A stretch of 32,268 nucleotides of DNA, from assembly GCA_024402665.1 (NCBI GenBank), contig JAKSTI010000020.1, forward strand, positions 1-32,268, read 5' to 3'. The notes below the pieces were generated by a model. The model was not told where the DNA came from. It made no database searches and saw only the letters and a program-made list of their open reading frames with translations. This document shows, one piece after another, positions 14,205 through 23,225 of this stretch. How positions within the stretch are numbered: position 1 is the first letter of the stretch; each line of letters begins with the position of its first letter. Made by a program: the position numbers and the translations under genes. The stretch comes from Treponema sp. GTDB taxonomy: Bacteria; Spirochaetota; Spirochaetia; Treponematales; Treponemataceae.

Positions 14205-15212
14205 CTACTTAATCTGCATCAGATCAAAATTAAGCATGTTTAAATAGAAAGAATCTGCTATCAGCTGAATTGTAAATACAACTTTTTTTGGGAATCCTTT
14301 TTTATCTTCTTCAATAACTATAAATGTTGCTCTACGCCAGGCAATATCTTTACAGGCAAAATCACAAATAAGAACTTTCTGAGAATACATTCTGTCTTCC
14401 AAAGTAGACAAATCACAGAACTGACGCATATGATCTAAATTATTATCGGCAACCCATTCTTCAATATAGGAATCCATCTGCTTAAGGGCATTGTCGCTTG
14501 TTCCTATTACTTTTTTGTTACTTCCACGGGCATAATCAATAGAAGAATTTTCCTGAAGATTAATAGTTCTGATAAACTCAAAGTTAGCAGACATTTTTTC
14601 TAATTCTTTATCCTGATTACTTGCCATTACCCAGCCGTTAACCTGAAGTTTTCTAACTCGTCCACCAGCAAGAGATGAAAGAAGAAAAACAACTACAGAG
14701 TTAATAACATCTGTTCTAAAATATTCTGGGCTTTTTGTTTTATAAGACAAAGCAATAAAAATACCAAGGATTATCAGGCGATGAATAAATCCAGATAAAG
14801 CTTTTGTGTACAAAATATATGGGATGATAGCAATAGTTGCAAGGAATGCTGTTGCTGGCATACCATTACTGGTTATTGTTCCTGAATAAATTGAAAATAA
14901 TAGAAAGAAAGTTGTAAAAAAGTAATTTGTTATTGTGGAAAAGATTTTGTTATCCTGAAATTTGAAACAAAGCAAAGCCAGAATAACCCCATTTATCATT
15001 GCACAAAGCAGATAGATAATTGTAATAGACTCAAATCCTCTGATAAACAGGGAATAAACAAAAAGACCCAGTACAAAAATAATTGCTATAATATTATATA
15101 TTCGTAAGCGTCTGTTATTTTCTTTGATGATGTAGGATTCTGCTTTCTTATAATCTGATTTTTTCAGGCCGTCGTACAAAAAGATGCGTTTAAGTTTTTC
15201 CAAAAATAACAT
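14205..15212 (-). CDS. membrane sensor-like protein without output domain
   Basis: A 335-residue protein with a charged N-terminus, about six transmembrane segments (residues ~38-185) and a cytoplasmic C-terminal part (~205-335: NFEFIRTINLQENSSIDYARG, WVADNNLDHMRQFCDLSTLEDRM, WRRATFIVIEEDKKGFPKKVVFTIQLI). That C-terminal part resembles the PAS-like input domain found before GGDEF domains in many Treponema and Lachnospiraceae cyclases, yet no GGDEF or kinase domain follows. Start supported by AGGGAAGAG 4 nt upstream. It directly precedes the GGDEF/EAL gene, so it may act as its sensor partner in trans or be a decapitated cyclase. Identity of any ligand is unknown. Confidence 0.72.
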   Translation of the reverse strand: MLFLEKLKRIFLYDGLKKSDYKKAESYIIKENNRRLRIYNIIAIIFVLGLFVYSLFIRGFESITIIYLLCAMINGVILALLCFKFQDNKIFSTITNYFFTTFFLLFSIYSGTITSNGMPATAFLATIAIIPYILYTKALSGFIHRLIILGIFIALSYKTKSPEYFRTDVINSVVVFLLSSLAGGRVRKLQVNGWVMASNQDKELEKMSANFEFIRTINLQENSSIDYARGSNKKVIGTSDNALKQMDSYIEEWVADNNLDHMRQFCDLSTLEDRMYSQKVLICDFACKDIAWRRATFIVIEEDKKGFPKKVVFTIQLIADSFYLNMLNFDLMQIK

Positions 15213-15333
15213 AAAACTCTTCCCTTTATAAAAATAGTAAACTCAAAAAAAATACTTTTATAAAATCAAAAAACTTTATGTTATTTATCCTTTAATTATA
15301 AACCCATTTTTAAAAAGGGTAAATAAAATTATT

Positions 15334-16011
15334 TCAGTCTATAGCTTCTTCTGGAACAAATTTTTGGATTTCAGAAATTATTTTTTCTATTTCGTCAGCA
15401 TTCTCATCTGTCTTTATATAATTATTTAAAATATAAATTACATTTTTAGCAGACCAAATTGGAGATTCTTCTTCTGAACCGTAAATATAATCATATAAAT
15501 CTAAGAATGAATCAAAAACATTCATCATTCCCAATACAACTAGATGTTTGCTGACCCTGCCTTCTATCAATCTATCTAAAACAAGATTCTCAAAATCTTC
15601 ATCAGAAATATCTAAGTATTCCATTTCCAGATTTTCATCAATAGTACAAATCATCCATTTGCCGTCATTACTTGTACTATAATCTGAAATTTGACCTTTT
15701 AATTCCGGGAGTAATTTCCTTTCAATATCATATGAATCAGTGTAATCTGTAATTAATTCTCTATATTTCTTTAATGTTGTTGCTTCATCTGAACAATCCC
15801 ACTTATAAATAATCTTCGCTTCATAATCTATAATCTGCACCGTGTGATAGAACTGTTTCTTTCCCTTACTATCTATATCATAATGAGATTCATTTGTTGC
15901 ACGGATTCCATAATCTGGTGAATAAGAAGGATAGTCCTTCTTCACATCATAGCCAAAGAATCCTGATAATGTAAAAATCCCTAATAAAATAACAAAGATA
16001 AATTTTTTCAT
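15334..16011 (-). CDS. exported protein of unknown function
   Basis: A 225-residue protein with an N-terminal signal sequence (FIFVILLGIFTLSGFFG) and an acidic, mainly soluble mature part with no family I recognise. Features include DYPSYSPDYGIRATNESHYDI, a strand-rich middle (YHTVQIIDYEAKIIYKWD) and a helical, acidic C-terminus ending EIQKFVPEEAID. No lipobox cysteine and no other cysteine near the signal end, so it is probably periplasmic or secreted. ATG at 16011 has GAGAGG 8 nt upstream and is preferred over TTG at 16017. Gene is isolated, diverging from the toxin-antitoxin pair. Confidence 0.7.
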   Translation of the reverse strand: MKKFIFVILLGIFTLSGFFGYDVKKDYPSYSPDYGIRATNESHYDIDSKGKKQFYHTVQIIDYEAKIIYKWDCSDEATTLKKYRELITDYTDSYDIERKLLPELKGQISDYSTSNDGKWMICTIDENLEMEYLDISDEDFENLVLDRLIEGRVSKHLVVLGMMNVFDSFLDLYDYIYGSEEESPIWSAKNVIYILNNYIKTDENADEIEKIISEIQKFVPEEAID

Positions 16012-16086
16012 AAACAATACCTCTCTTATTAATTATAATTCACATTTTTCAATTCGCCCAATTTGGTTTTGTTTATGACTATAAAT

Positions 16087-16115
16087 TTGACTTATGGTCA
16101 TATTTATATTATATT
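16087..16115 (+). promoter_or_regulatory. promoter of the toxin-antitoxin operon
   Basis: -35 TTGACT (16087-16092), 17-nt spacer, -10 TATATT (16110-16115). The -10 is embedded in an imperfect AT palindrome (TTTATA...TATAAA), a plausible site for antitoxin autorepression. Confidence 0.65.
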
Positions 16116-16137
16116 ATAAACAATCTTGGAGGTTGAT

Positions 16138-16467
16138 ATGACAGTACCTTTATTTGATGTTAAAAGTAAATTAAGTGAATATGTAAATTTTGTTCAGGAT
16201 GGAGAAGCCGTATGTATTACAAAGCACGGTAAAGTTTGTGCTGTAATCATCAGTAATGAAATATACGAAAAAGAAATTCAACACAAAGCACCACCTGCTT
16301 TAGAACGATATCTTCAATGGAAATCAAGTTGCCAGGAAACTGATGATGATTCTGATTTTGATCCATGGGCTATTGATATCATTCGTAAAAATACCAGTTC
16401 TACAAATGATGCCCGTTTCAAAAGAGAATTTCTTGATGTAATTGGAGAGGACGGTGAGAATGCATAA
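16138..16467 (+). CDS. Phd/YefM-family antitoxin
   Basis: A 109-residue protein whose first ~50 residues match the Phd/YefM antitoxin fold (VPLFDVKSKLSEYVNFVQDGE, VCITKHGKVCAVIIS), which dimerises to bind operator DNA. The C-terminal tail (charged, SSCQETDDDSDFDPWAIDII...) would wrap the toxin. Start at 16138 has GGAGG 5 nt upstream; an upstream in-frame TTG at 16126 overlaps that site and is rejected. Its last codons overlap the toxin start by 8 bp, the classic arrangement for coupled translation. Expected role: neutralise the PIN-domain toxin and repress the shared promoter. Confidence 0.88.
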   Translation: MTVPLFDVKSKLSEYVNFVQDGEAVCITKHGKVCAVIISNEIYEKEIQHKAPPALERYLQWKSSCQETDDDSDFDPWAIDIIRKNTSSTNDARFKREFLDVIGEDGENA

Positions 16468-16879
16468 AGTTTATCTTCTTGATACAAATATAATCTCAGA
16501 AGTTTATAGAGCATCTGGCTTCAAAGTTGTAAAAAGCAAAGTAATCGCTTATTCAGAAATTTCTGCCATAGCTTCTATGACTTATAAAGAACTCTCTTAT
16601 GGAATTGAAAGACTCCCAGATTCTAAAAAGAAACAGGACTTAAAAAAATTTATGGATGTTTTTGTTGAACCAACTTTTCCAGTAATTGAATATGACAAAC
16701 AGGCTGCATCTATACATGCTCATATTCAAACAGAATTAGAAGAGAAAGGCATGGTTCGTGACCCTGTTGATCTGATAATTGCTTCTATTGCCATTGCTAA
16801 CAACATGATTCTTGTTACAAGAAATCAGAAACATTTTGAAGGCATTCCTTTATTAAACACAGAAAACTGGTTTGAATAA
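16460..16879 (+). CDS. VapC-like PIN-domain ribonuclease toxin
   Basis: A 139-residue PIN-domain protein with the acidic active-site residues in place: D8 in YLLDTNIISE, E44 in MTYKELSYG and D104 in PVDLIIASIA, followed by VTRNQKHFEGIPLL. VapC toxins are Mg-dependent RNases that cleave tRNA or rRNA. The start at 16460 is inside the antitoxin gene (8-bp overlap), with GGTGAG/GAGAGG-like sequence upstream; a longer frame from 16442 is less likely. Pairs with a Phd/YefM rather than a VapB antitoxin, a known combination. Target RNA cannot be predicted. Confidence 0.9.
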   Translation: MHKVYLLDTNIISEVYRASGFKVVKSKVIAYSEISAIASMTYKELSYGIERLPDSKKKQDLKKFMDVFVEPTFPVIEYDKQAASIHAHIQTELEEKGMVRDPVDLIIASIAIANNMILVTRNQKHFEGIPLLNTENWFE

Positions 16880-16884
16880 AAAAT

Positions 16885-16902
16885 GACTCCCCTAAGGGAG
16901 CC
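16885..16902 (-). terminator. terminator hairpin after the toxin, best on minus strand
   Basis: On the minus strand GGCTCCC/GGGAGTC (7 bp with one wobble, TTAG loop) is followed by ATTTTTT. It would end the minus-strand transcript through 16924; on the plus strand the T-tract is poor. Confidence 0.6.
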
Positions 16903-16923
16903 TGTGAAAATCAATTTTTAAAT

Positions 16924-17127
16924 TTAGGCAACGAAACCTTCAAGGATGTTGGCCATTTCTTTGATAAAGTGAGATATGCCAAGGTTTCTGGAAATATAAC
17001 GCTCATTATCTTCGTAAAAGGATTTAATATATTTCCTTTGGGCCCTGCCAAAAGTAACTTTTGCTTCCGGATGTTCCCTGTAATATGGAAAACATTCGTA
17101 ATAAAACTTTTTTAGTTTGAATTTCAA
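16924..17127 (-). CDS. small basic protein of unknown function
   Basis: A 67-residue open frame starting with TTG 6 nt after the stop of the 17134 membrane-protein gene and ending just before a minus-strand terminator, which argues that it is transcribed with that gene. It is rich in Lys, Arg and aromatic residues (KKFYYECFPYYREHPEAK; RKYIKSFYEDNERYISRNLG) and looks folded rather than random. No family recognised and no clear ribosome binding site, so it may be a remnant. Confidence 0.4.
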   Translation of the reverse strand: MKFKLKKFYYECFPYYREHPEAKVTFGRAQRKYIKSFYEDNERYISRNLGISHFIKEMANILEGFVA

Positions 17128-17133
17128 AGATTA

Positions 17134-17817
17134 TTAAGCTTTTGCAACAGTTTTTCTTTTTATGGCAAGCATTCCTAAACCAATCAAGGCAAAAATTCCT
17201 GACATTACAATAATAAAGTAGGCAACTCCAATTCCTAAAGTCTGGCTGTTAATGTGACCAAGATCAAATCCGAACCATCCGCATGGTGCTTTGTAGTTCA
17301 AGAAGTTATATGGAGCACACATAGGTTCATTATTCAAAGAATACCAGATGTATCCTGTTGAAGATAAAATCATTACAAAAATAACATAAGCAAAAAGAGG
17401 AAGAACAGCCAATGGAGCCTCTTTTAATTTAGGTTCGTATTCTCTGTCGCTTACAAAAAAATCAATTACAGCTGTAACTGGAGTAAGAACGTGAGCACAG
17501 AAACTGCAATAATAAATGTTTCCCCATGAAACAAATAATCCGCCAACCTGTGTTGGTCCTAAGAGAGTGTTGAACAAAAGGAATGTTACAAAAATACATA
17601 ATGTAAATACGTATTTGATATTGTACATCACTCTGGATGGTTTTCTTCCTGTTAAATCAAATACAAGAAAAACAGCAAGAACTATACCAATTGCTGCAAC
17701 AGAAAGGTATGTAAAAAATGTCATTGCTCCTTCTTTGAAAAGCAATCCCATTGTTACTGCATAGATTGCAGAAAGAACAGAAATAATTTTTAAAACTAGA
17801 CCTGAAACTTTATTCAT
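17134..17817 (-). CDS. multi-pass membrane protein (Pr6Pr/AIG1-like, tentative)
   Basis: A 227-residue protein with about six transmembrane segments. Motifs HVLTPVTAVIDFF and LAVLPLFAYVIFVMILS resemble the HyvvPl...D and P...Y pattern of the Pr6Pr/AIG1-like family of small membrane proteins; this is from memory and tentative. The final helix is followed by a basic tail (IKRKTVAKA), placing the C-terminus in the cytoplasm. ATG preceded by AGGAG at about 10 nt. Probably co-transcribed with the small ORF that follows. Function unknown. Confidence 0.72.
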   Translation of the reverse strand: MNKVSGLVLKIISVLSAIYAVTMGLLFKEGAMTFFTYLSVAAIGIVLAVFLVFDLTGRKPSRVMYNIKYVFTLCIFVTFLLFNTLLGPTQVGGLFVSWGNIYYCSFCAHVLTPVTAVIDFFVSDREYEPKLKEAPLAVLPLFAYVIFVMILSSTGYIWYSLNNEPMCAPYNFLNYKAPCGWFGFDLGHINSQTLGIGVAYFIIVMSGIFALIGLGMLAIKRKTVAKA

Positions 17818-17899
17818 TTTAGCCTGACTCCTTTTATAAGTATGAGTTAAGTAAAATGGATTTTTATAAATCTGTCAAACCTTATCTGTCCGGTTTCTC

Positions 17900-20800
17900 C
17901 TATTGTTTCATTTCAATATAAGAACCGTTCGCTGTTTTATGAACATTAATCTGAGAATTAATTCCGCTGTCTGAATCCTGCAGGCTGTCTACATGAGAAA
18001 TAAGTCCTATCATTTTTGATTCACTTAATTCATTTAAAACTTCCATTGTTTTATCAAGCAAATCAGAATCCAGGGTTCCAAATCCTTCATCAATAAACAG
18101 AGAATCAAGAACAATTCCACCATTATTATTCTGAACCACATCTGTAATAGCCAGTGCAAGACTGATACTTGCTTCAAAAGTTTCACCGCCACTTAAGTCC
18201 GCAGTATCTGACACAGTAAGATTTGGTGTATTGTGATCAAGTACCTGTAAATCAAGACCTTTATAGCCGTTTCCTTTTTTGCCTTCCAGATTGCGCAGAA
18301 CAAATTCAAAACGATGATCCGAAATTTCAAAGAATCTTTGTGAAGCAAATTCAATAACCTGTTCAAAATACATTCCAAGAGCCCATGTATCAAAAGGAAC
18401 ACTTGCCCCATTTTTTCCAGAAAGATCTTCATGCAGCTTTTTATAAGGCAGCGCCTGTTTTTCAAGTTCCTGTTTTTCCAGATTTTTGGCATTTATTTTT
18501 TCAAAAGAATTAGTAATTGTTAAATATTCCGCCTTAATCTGCTCCAGTTTTGCATGGTTTTGATTATATTCCATTTCCAGCGAATGTTTATCTTTACCAA
18601 GTGCCTTAAGAATTTCTTCAAGTTCAAATAATGGACGCACTTTTCTGCCATTTTTTATTGCTTCCTTCAAAGAGAAAACATTTTTGTTGTAATCATCACA
18701 AGTTTTGCGTTTCTGGGTTAATTCCTCCAGCTCCATCATTGCTTCTTCAACTGCTTTTTCAGAATCAAAATCAGAATTTTCAATCTGAATCTTTAATTCT
18801 TCACTTACCGAACAGAATGTTTTTTCCATTGCCGCAAGAGTTTCTGAAAGTTCCTGAACAGAAGAATCAATACCCGCTTTTTCAGATTTTGTTTTGTTTA
18901 ATTCTTCGCTCCAGTTTTCATAAAGCTCATTATTTTTTTCATACTGACTGCTTAACTCATCATATTGTTCCTGAAGCAGTTCCGGTTTTTCGCCAAGGAC
19001 TTTTTCAAGTTCCACACGAGCTGTATTTACCGCAACATATTCATTTTCTTTCACAGATAATTCTTCTTTTACAAGAACAAGCCGGTCATTCAAAACAGAT
19101 AATTTTTCCTGCTTCAATGCTAAATCATTAAGATTCTCGTCAGTCTGCAAAAAATCATCCTTTGCTTCATCAAAGGCTTCATTAATTTCGTCTGAAACTC
19201 CAATATCTATAAACGATGCAAGCTGAATTTCCATTGCACCTTTTCCAGAAAGCTTAACCTGCAGCAATGTATCGATTTCAGAAAGTTCTTTTTTATGTAA
19301 ATCAAGTTCCCGACCCATTGCATCTACCTGCTCCTGAGGATTAAGCAAATCTTTATTTTCGGCAGGGGCTGGATGTTCTTTTGAACCGCAAACAGGACAA
19401 GGACAACCAGGCTGCAATAATTTTACCAGACCAAATGCCTGATTTTTGAGATTAAATTCTTCTGCCTGTTTTTTTAATAAAGCCAGAGTATTTTCTGTTC
19501 TTTTTACAAGATCATCAGTCTCAGAATACTTTTTCTCTAAATCCTTTATTTCCTGATCAATTGATTTCAGCTGTTTGTAAATTTTATCTCTTTCAAGAGC
19601 ATCTTTTTTTTGCCCTTCCAGTTTATTTTTCAAATCAGAAAGTCTGAGTTTTTTCTCCTGCTGTTCTTTGAGTAAAACTTCAATCTTTACTCCGCCCAAA
19701 GTGTCAGTTATTTCTTTAATCTGATTTTCCAGTTCAATTTTATTTTCATAGGCAGCATTTTTTTCATCTGAAGCCAGGCGTTCCTTTTTTTTAAGCTCCA
19801 TAAAAACATCGACTTTACTTATTTTATCTTCAAGAGAATCTACTTTTGCCTTTAATTCAATTGTAGCTTCCTTAAGATTTTTCATCTCCCCAGTTTTTGC
19901 TTCAAGGGATTTGTAAAGTTCATCTGTCCTTTCCTGCTGATTTTTACTTTCTTCTAATTTAGCAGAATATTCTTCTACATCTTTAGACGCCTTTGCTTTT
20001 GCATTGATGCTTGTTCTAAAAAGATTTGCCTTTTCTGCAAGTGCAAGCTGTTTTTCTAAAGAGGCAAATTCTTCAGCTTTCTCTTCAAGAAGTTTCAGCT
20101 GCTTTTCATTTGCTTCATTGATTTTTGCATCTTCCAGATCATGATTATAGTCTGCTTCTTCAGCTGCAATTTTTGTCCGAAGATCATTATTTGCTTTCTG
20201 TTCTTCTTCCAGTTCCTTAATATCATTTTCAAGTTCTGAAATTCTGCTTTCTGCTGCCTCAAACATAAATCCATATTCTTCTATAGATTTTCGTTCCCCG
20301 TTAATAATTGTTTCAATCTGCTTTATCTTTTCTTCAAATTCCTCTTTTTTCTCTTTAGCCTTTTCCATAAGCCTGGAATAATCATCTACAGGAAACAGTT
20401 TCTTCAAAGTCACGCTTCTTTGTGAGGAATTCTGTTTAAGAAAGTCAGAAAATTCTCCCTGAGGCAGCAGAATAACCTGAGAGAACTCGGAGACAGTAAG
20501 ACCAATAAGATTTTTTATAAGTTCGTCTTTTTCCTTTTTTGATTTTCCGCTTGTGATGCATTCAAAATCCCCGTTGTTCTGGCGGCTATAAACTTCAACA
20601 TCAGATGCAGTTGGATTTTTATTCCCAGGTTTTGTAAATTCAACAGTTCTAATGACTTTATAAATTCTATCTGCAACCTTAAAAGTGAAATCCACAAAAA
20701 ATTCAGTTTCATTTTCTGAGGCATAACGACTTTTCAAATCTTTTTCATGACTGGCACGATTTCCTTTAAGTTCCCCGTAAAGCGCATAAGTCATTGCATC

Positions 20801-20926
20801 AAAAATAAAGGTTTTTCCAGCCCCTGTATTCCCGGTAATGAGGAACATATTATCAAGGTTATCAAAATTAATTGTCTGATCTAAAAATGGTCCAATATTT
20901 CTTAATCTGATTTCTATAGGTCTCAT
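17900..20926 (-). CDS. sbcC: SbcC, ATPase subunit of the SbcCD nuclease
   Basis: A 1008-residue SMC-like ATPase. Walker A GNTGAGKT (residues 32-39), two long coiled-coil arms, a central zinc hook CPVCG (around residue 510), the ABC signature LSGGETF (around 912) and Walker B IVLDSLFIDEGFGTLD (around 950) are all present and the length is normal. With SbcD it forms a Rad50/Mre11-type complex that cleaves DNA hairpins and processes double-strand ends. It starts 20 nt after the sbcD stop, so the two are one operon. Intact; confident. Confidence 0.97.
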   Translation of the reverse strand: MRPIEIRLRNIGPFLDQTINFDNLDNMFLITGNTGAGKTFIFDAMTYALYGELKGNRASHEKDLKSRYASENETEFFVDFTFKVADRIYKVIRTVEFTKPGNKNPTASDVEVYSRQNNGDFECITSGKSKKEKDELIKNLIGLTVSEFSQVILLPQGEFSDFLKQNSSQRSVTLKKLFPVDDYSRLMEKAKEKKEEFEEKIKQIETIINGERKSIEEYGFMFEAAESRISELENDIKELEEEQKANNDLRTKIAAEEADYNHDLEDAKINEANEKQLKLLEEKAEEFASLEKQLALAEKANLFRTSINAKAKASKDVEEYSAKLEESKNQQERTDELYKSLEAKTGEMKNLKEATIELKAKVDSLEDKISKVDVFMELKKKERLASDEKNAAYENKIELENQIKEITDTLGGVKIEVLLKEQQEKKLRLSDLKNKLEGQKKDALERDKIYKQLKSIDQEIKDLEKKYSETDDLVKRTENTLALLKKQAEEFNLKNQAFGLVKLLQPGCPCPVCGSKEHPAPAENKDLLNPQEQVDAMGRELDLHKKELSEIDTLLQVKLSGKGAMEIQLASFIDIGVSDEINEAFDEAKDDFLQTDENLNDLALKQEKLSVLNDRLVLVKEELSVKENEYVAVNTARVELEKVLGEKPELLQEQYDELSSQYEKNNELYENWSEELNKTKSEKAGIDSSVQELSETLAAMEKTFCSVSEELKIQIENSDFDSEKAVEEAMMELEELTQKRKTCDDYNKNVFSLKEAIKNGRKVRPLFELEEILKALGKDKHSLEMEYNQNHAKLEQIKAEYLTITNSFEKINAKNLEKQELEKQALPYKKLHEDLSGKNGASVPFDTWALGMYFEQVIEFASQRFFEISDHRFEFVLRNLEGKKGNGYKGLDLQVLDHNTPNLTVSDTADLSGGETFEASISLALAITDVVQNNNGGIVLDSLFIDEGFGTLDSDLLDKTMEVLNELSESKMIGLISHVDSLQDSDSGINSQINVHKTANGSYIEMKQ

Positions 20927-20946
20927 TGCTTACTCTCCAAAAACTC

Positions 20947-22161
20947 TTAAAGATTTTCACCCCAGCGGATTTCTTCTGCCAGCTGCTTCAAAATTTCTTT
21001 TTCCTGATTCAGCAATTCTTCATCTTCCTGATTTGTACCGCTAACTTCTTTCAAAAACTGCTCAAAAATTTTGTTAATATCTTTTGATTCCACCGCAATT
21101 CGTCTTTCTTCAATAGAAGCAGCCTTTCCACCAAAAGTTCGTTCCTTTGGCTGAGCACTGATTAAGAAAGGAAAAACTGGTCGCAAAAGTTCGTGAGCAT
21201 TTGGAACAGAAACCTTATCTGTTAAAGAAACATAAACATAGTGATTTTTATATTTCAACCATTCTGAACTTCCATTTGTCAGTTCGCCAATTGTATTTTC
21301 AAGTTTTACAACAGGATGCAAAGGCTTAAATGGGATTTTGTTCACAACAGGAATTTCTTTACCATTAAGAACAACATCAAGCATGAAAGTTTCAGGATTA
21401 TCGTCTACATGATAGGCAAGTGGAGCACCAGAATAATAACAGCGTCCTTGTGAATCACAAACGTGATACCCGTGGATATGACCAAAAGCACCATAAGTAA
21501 AATCTTTAAAAACTTCAGAGCTAACTTGTTCTGCGTCTCCAACATTGCTGCGTTCTGAACCACCTTTGACTGCACCTAACGTAAAAAGATGGGCACACAA
21601 AACAGATGGCAAATCTTTATATTTTTTCTGATGAACTTCCTGAATCTGTCTGCAGGCTTCTTCATATAATTCCTGCTGGCGATATAAATAAGTATCTTCT
21701 TTCTGATTTTTAATGGAACGAGGATACAAATACGGAAGCTGATAAATTGCCGCCTTTTCTTCTGAACCGTCTGAACTGGCAGTTATAATTACAGGTTCTG
21801 AAAAATCAGCGGTAGAACCTGCAAGATGAATATTTTGTTTTTTAAAAATACTTGCTGCAAAAGACAAACGTGATGCACTGTCGTGATTTCCTGCAGAAAT
21901 AAAAAGGTGCAAAGATGGAAAACTATCTTTAATATCAGATAAAAAATCGCTGAGTAAAATTGTGGCCTCTTCTGGAGGAATAGATCTGTCATAAACATCA
22001 CCAGGAACCAGAAGTGCAGCATAAGGATTATTTTCTTCAACACCCTTTTGAAGCTGCTTCTTAATCTGATTTAACACTTCAGCCTGATCTTCAATCAAAA
22101 CACGGCCGTTCATGTTTTTTCCCAAATGCCAGTCACTAGTCTGCAAAAATCTAATGGCCAT
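20947..22161 (-). CDS. sbcD: SbcD, Mre11-like exonuclease subunit
   Basis: A 404-residue metallophosphoesterase with all expected motifs: TSDWHLGK (8-15), GDVYDR (54-59), GNHDS (91-95), and later CAHLF and GHIHGYH metal ligands. It forms the Mn-dependent nuclease of the SbcCD complex, which opens hairpins and cuts protein-blocked ends. ATG preceded by AAGGAG at 5-6 nt. First gene of the sbcD-sbcC operon on the minus strand. Its presence means long perfect palindromes should be unstable in this genome. Confidence 0.97.
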   Translation of the reverse strand: MAIRFLQTSDWHLGKNMNGRVLIEDQAEVLNQIKKQLQKGVEENNPYAALLVPGDVYDRSIPPEEATILLSDFLSDIKDSFPSLHLFISAGNHDSASRLSFAASIFKKQNIHLAGSTADFSEPVIITASSDGSEEKAAIYQLPYLYPRSIKNQKEDTYLYRQQELYEEACRQIQEVHQKKYKDLPSVLCAHLFTLGAVKGGSERSNVGDAEQVSSEVFKDFTYGAFGHIHGYHVCDSQGRCYYSGAPLAYHVDDNPETFMLDVVLNGKEIPVVNKIPFKPLHPVVKLENTIGELTNGSSEWLKYKNHYVYVSLTDKVSVPNAHELLRPVFPFLISAQPKERTFGGKAASIEERRIAVESKDINKIFEQFLKEVSGTNQEDEELLNQEKEILKQLAEEIRWGENL

Positions 22162-22220
22162 AAAAACTCCTTTTCTCTATCTTAAAAGTTATAACAGAAA
22201 ATTCAATTGGGCAAATTTTA

Positions 22221-23129
22221 TTAAAACAAATCCAGAGAACTATCCAGATAAATTGCTTCACGAACTTTAAGGTGATACTGAGGTTTTACTAAATAATATA
22301 GAAGAAACTCTAAAAGAATTGCGCTTCCAAGACTTCTTCCTTCTATTTTAAAATTCACAAATCCTGCAGGCAAATAACGGTTCACAATATCTTCACCACT
22401 GATAAAAGATGGATTTTCCATAGCTTTAGAAAAAAGATATCCTTCATTTCCACCAGGGGCCTTGCAAATATGGTCTGCACAATCTTCACCAAGACTCTTT
22501 CTGCTAACATTTTCATAGCAGATTTTGCGGTCCTTACAGCCAGTCCAGCAGCATTCGTTTACAAGAAATTCCATCTTTGATTTTTCAGCCACATTAAGTT
22601 CACAAAGTTTTTCCATCTGATTATTAAAACGGAAATCAGGTACTACAAATCTAAAATCCTTGCGCTGCAATTCCTTTTTCAGCAAATCAAAATCTGTAAT
22701 CACTTTTGTTGTAGAAGATACAAAATAAAGCCCCGGAAACTTGTCTTCCAAATATTCCAAAAGCAAATCAGAATGAACAATCACCCCGTTTTTTATCCCG
22801 GATGAATTACCTGCTTTTTGAAACAGTGCGCACAAATCATTACATTTTTTATCTGCCAGATGTTTTTTTTGAATCAGGGAATTACTGAATGTTAGTCTGC
22901 CAGAAATTTCATATTCCTTTAATAAAGAAAGAACGTCACTTATATTATCCTGACCAAAACCAACTCTGCCGCCACCCCACAAACAATCTGCCGGTGCTCC
23001 GTAAATAGAAGCAATATTGGCCCATTTGTAAAACCATTCCCTGTGATTTTTGTAAAGAGGAAGAAACACTTTGTAAAATTCAATAAATTCAAATAATCCC
23101 GGAAGATGAAAATCCGCTTTTGCTGGCAT
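22221..23129 (-). CDS. U32-peptidase-like TIM-barrel protein
   Basis: A 302-residue protein from the ATG at 23129 (330 from 23213). Segments ADFHLPGLFEFIEFYK, ASIYGAPADCLWGGGRVGFG, FVVPDFRFNN, a Cys-rich stretch (NECCWTGCKDRKICYENVSR) and PAGFVNFKIEGRSL recall the peptidase U32 family, where cysteines hold an Fe-S cluster and the ending 'KIEGR' is conserved. U32 relatives act in tRNA hydroxylation or collagen digestion; which, if any, applies is unknown. The 23129 start is chosen because GAGAT lies 9 nt upstream and a TAAAAT sits earlier; the longer start at 23213 is possible. Divergent from the MATE gene. Confidence 0.65.
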   Translation of the reverse strand: MPAKADFHLPGLFEFIEFYKVFLPLYKNHREWFYKWANIASIYGAPADCLWGGGRVGFGQDNISDVLSLLKEYEISGRLTFSNSLIQKKHLADKKCNDLCALFQKAGNSSGIKNGVIVHSDLLLEYLEDKFPGLYFVSSTTKVITDFDLLKKELQRKDFRFVVPDFRFNNQMEKLCELNVAEKSKMEFLVNECCWTGCKDRKICYENVSRKSLGEDCADHICKAPGGNEGYLFSKAMENPSFISGEDIVNRYLPAGFVNFKIEGRSLGSAILLEFLLYYLVKPQYHLKVREAIYLDSSLDLF

Positions 23130-23213
23130 CTGTTTTATCTCTTCTCCCAAATCAATTTTGTAGGGTATTTTACCATAAATTGCTTGATTAATGAAATTTT
23201 CATAAAAAATCAT

Positions 23214-23219
23214 TATAAT
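23214..23219 (+). promoter_or_regulatory. -10 element of the MATE gene
   Basis: TATAAT ends 6 nt before the ATG at 23226, with no ribosome binding site between. No good -35 was found at normal spacing. Confidence 0.45.
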
Positions 23220-23225
23220 TTTCTT

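Noticed and set aside
12567..15212. One cyclase gene broken by a frameshift into two
   Set aside because: The downstream protein has its own transmembrane segments, ribosome binding site and full GGDEF/EAL order, so two genes are more likely.
18631..19131. 166-codon plus-strand open frame
   Set aside because: It lies opposite the coiled-coil region of sbcC and has Leu/His/Pro/Gln-rich translation typical of an antisense shadow.
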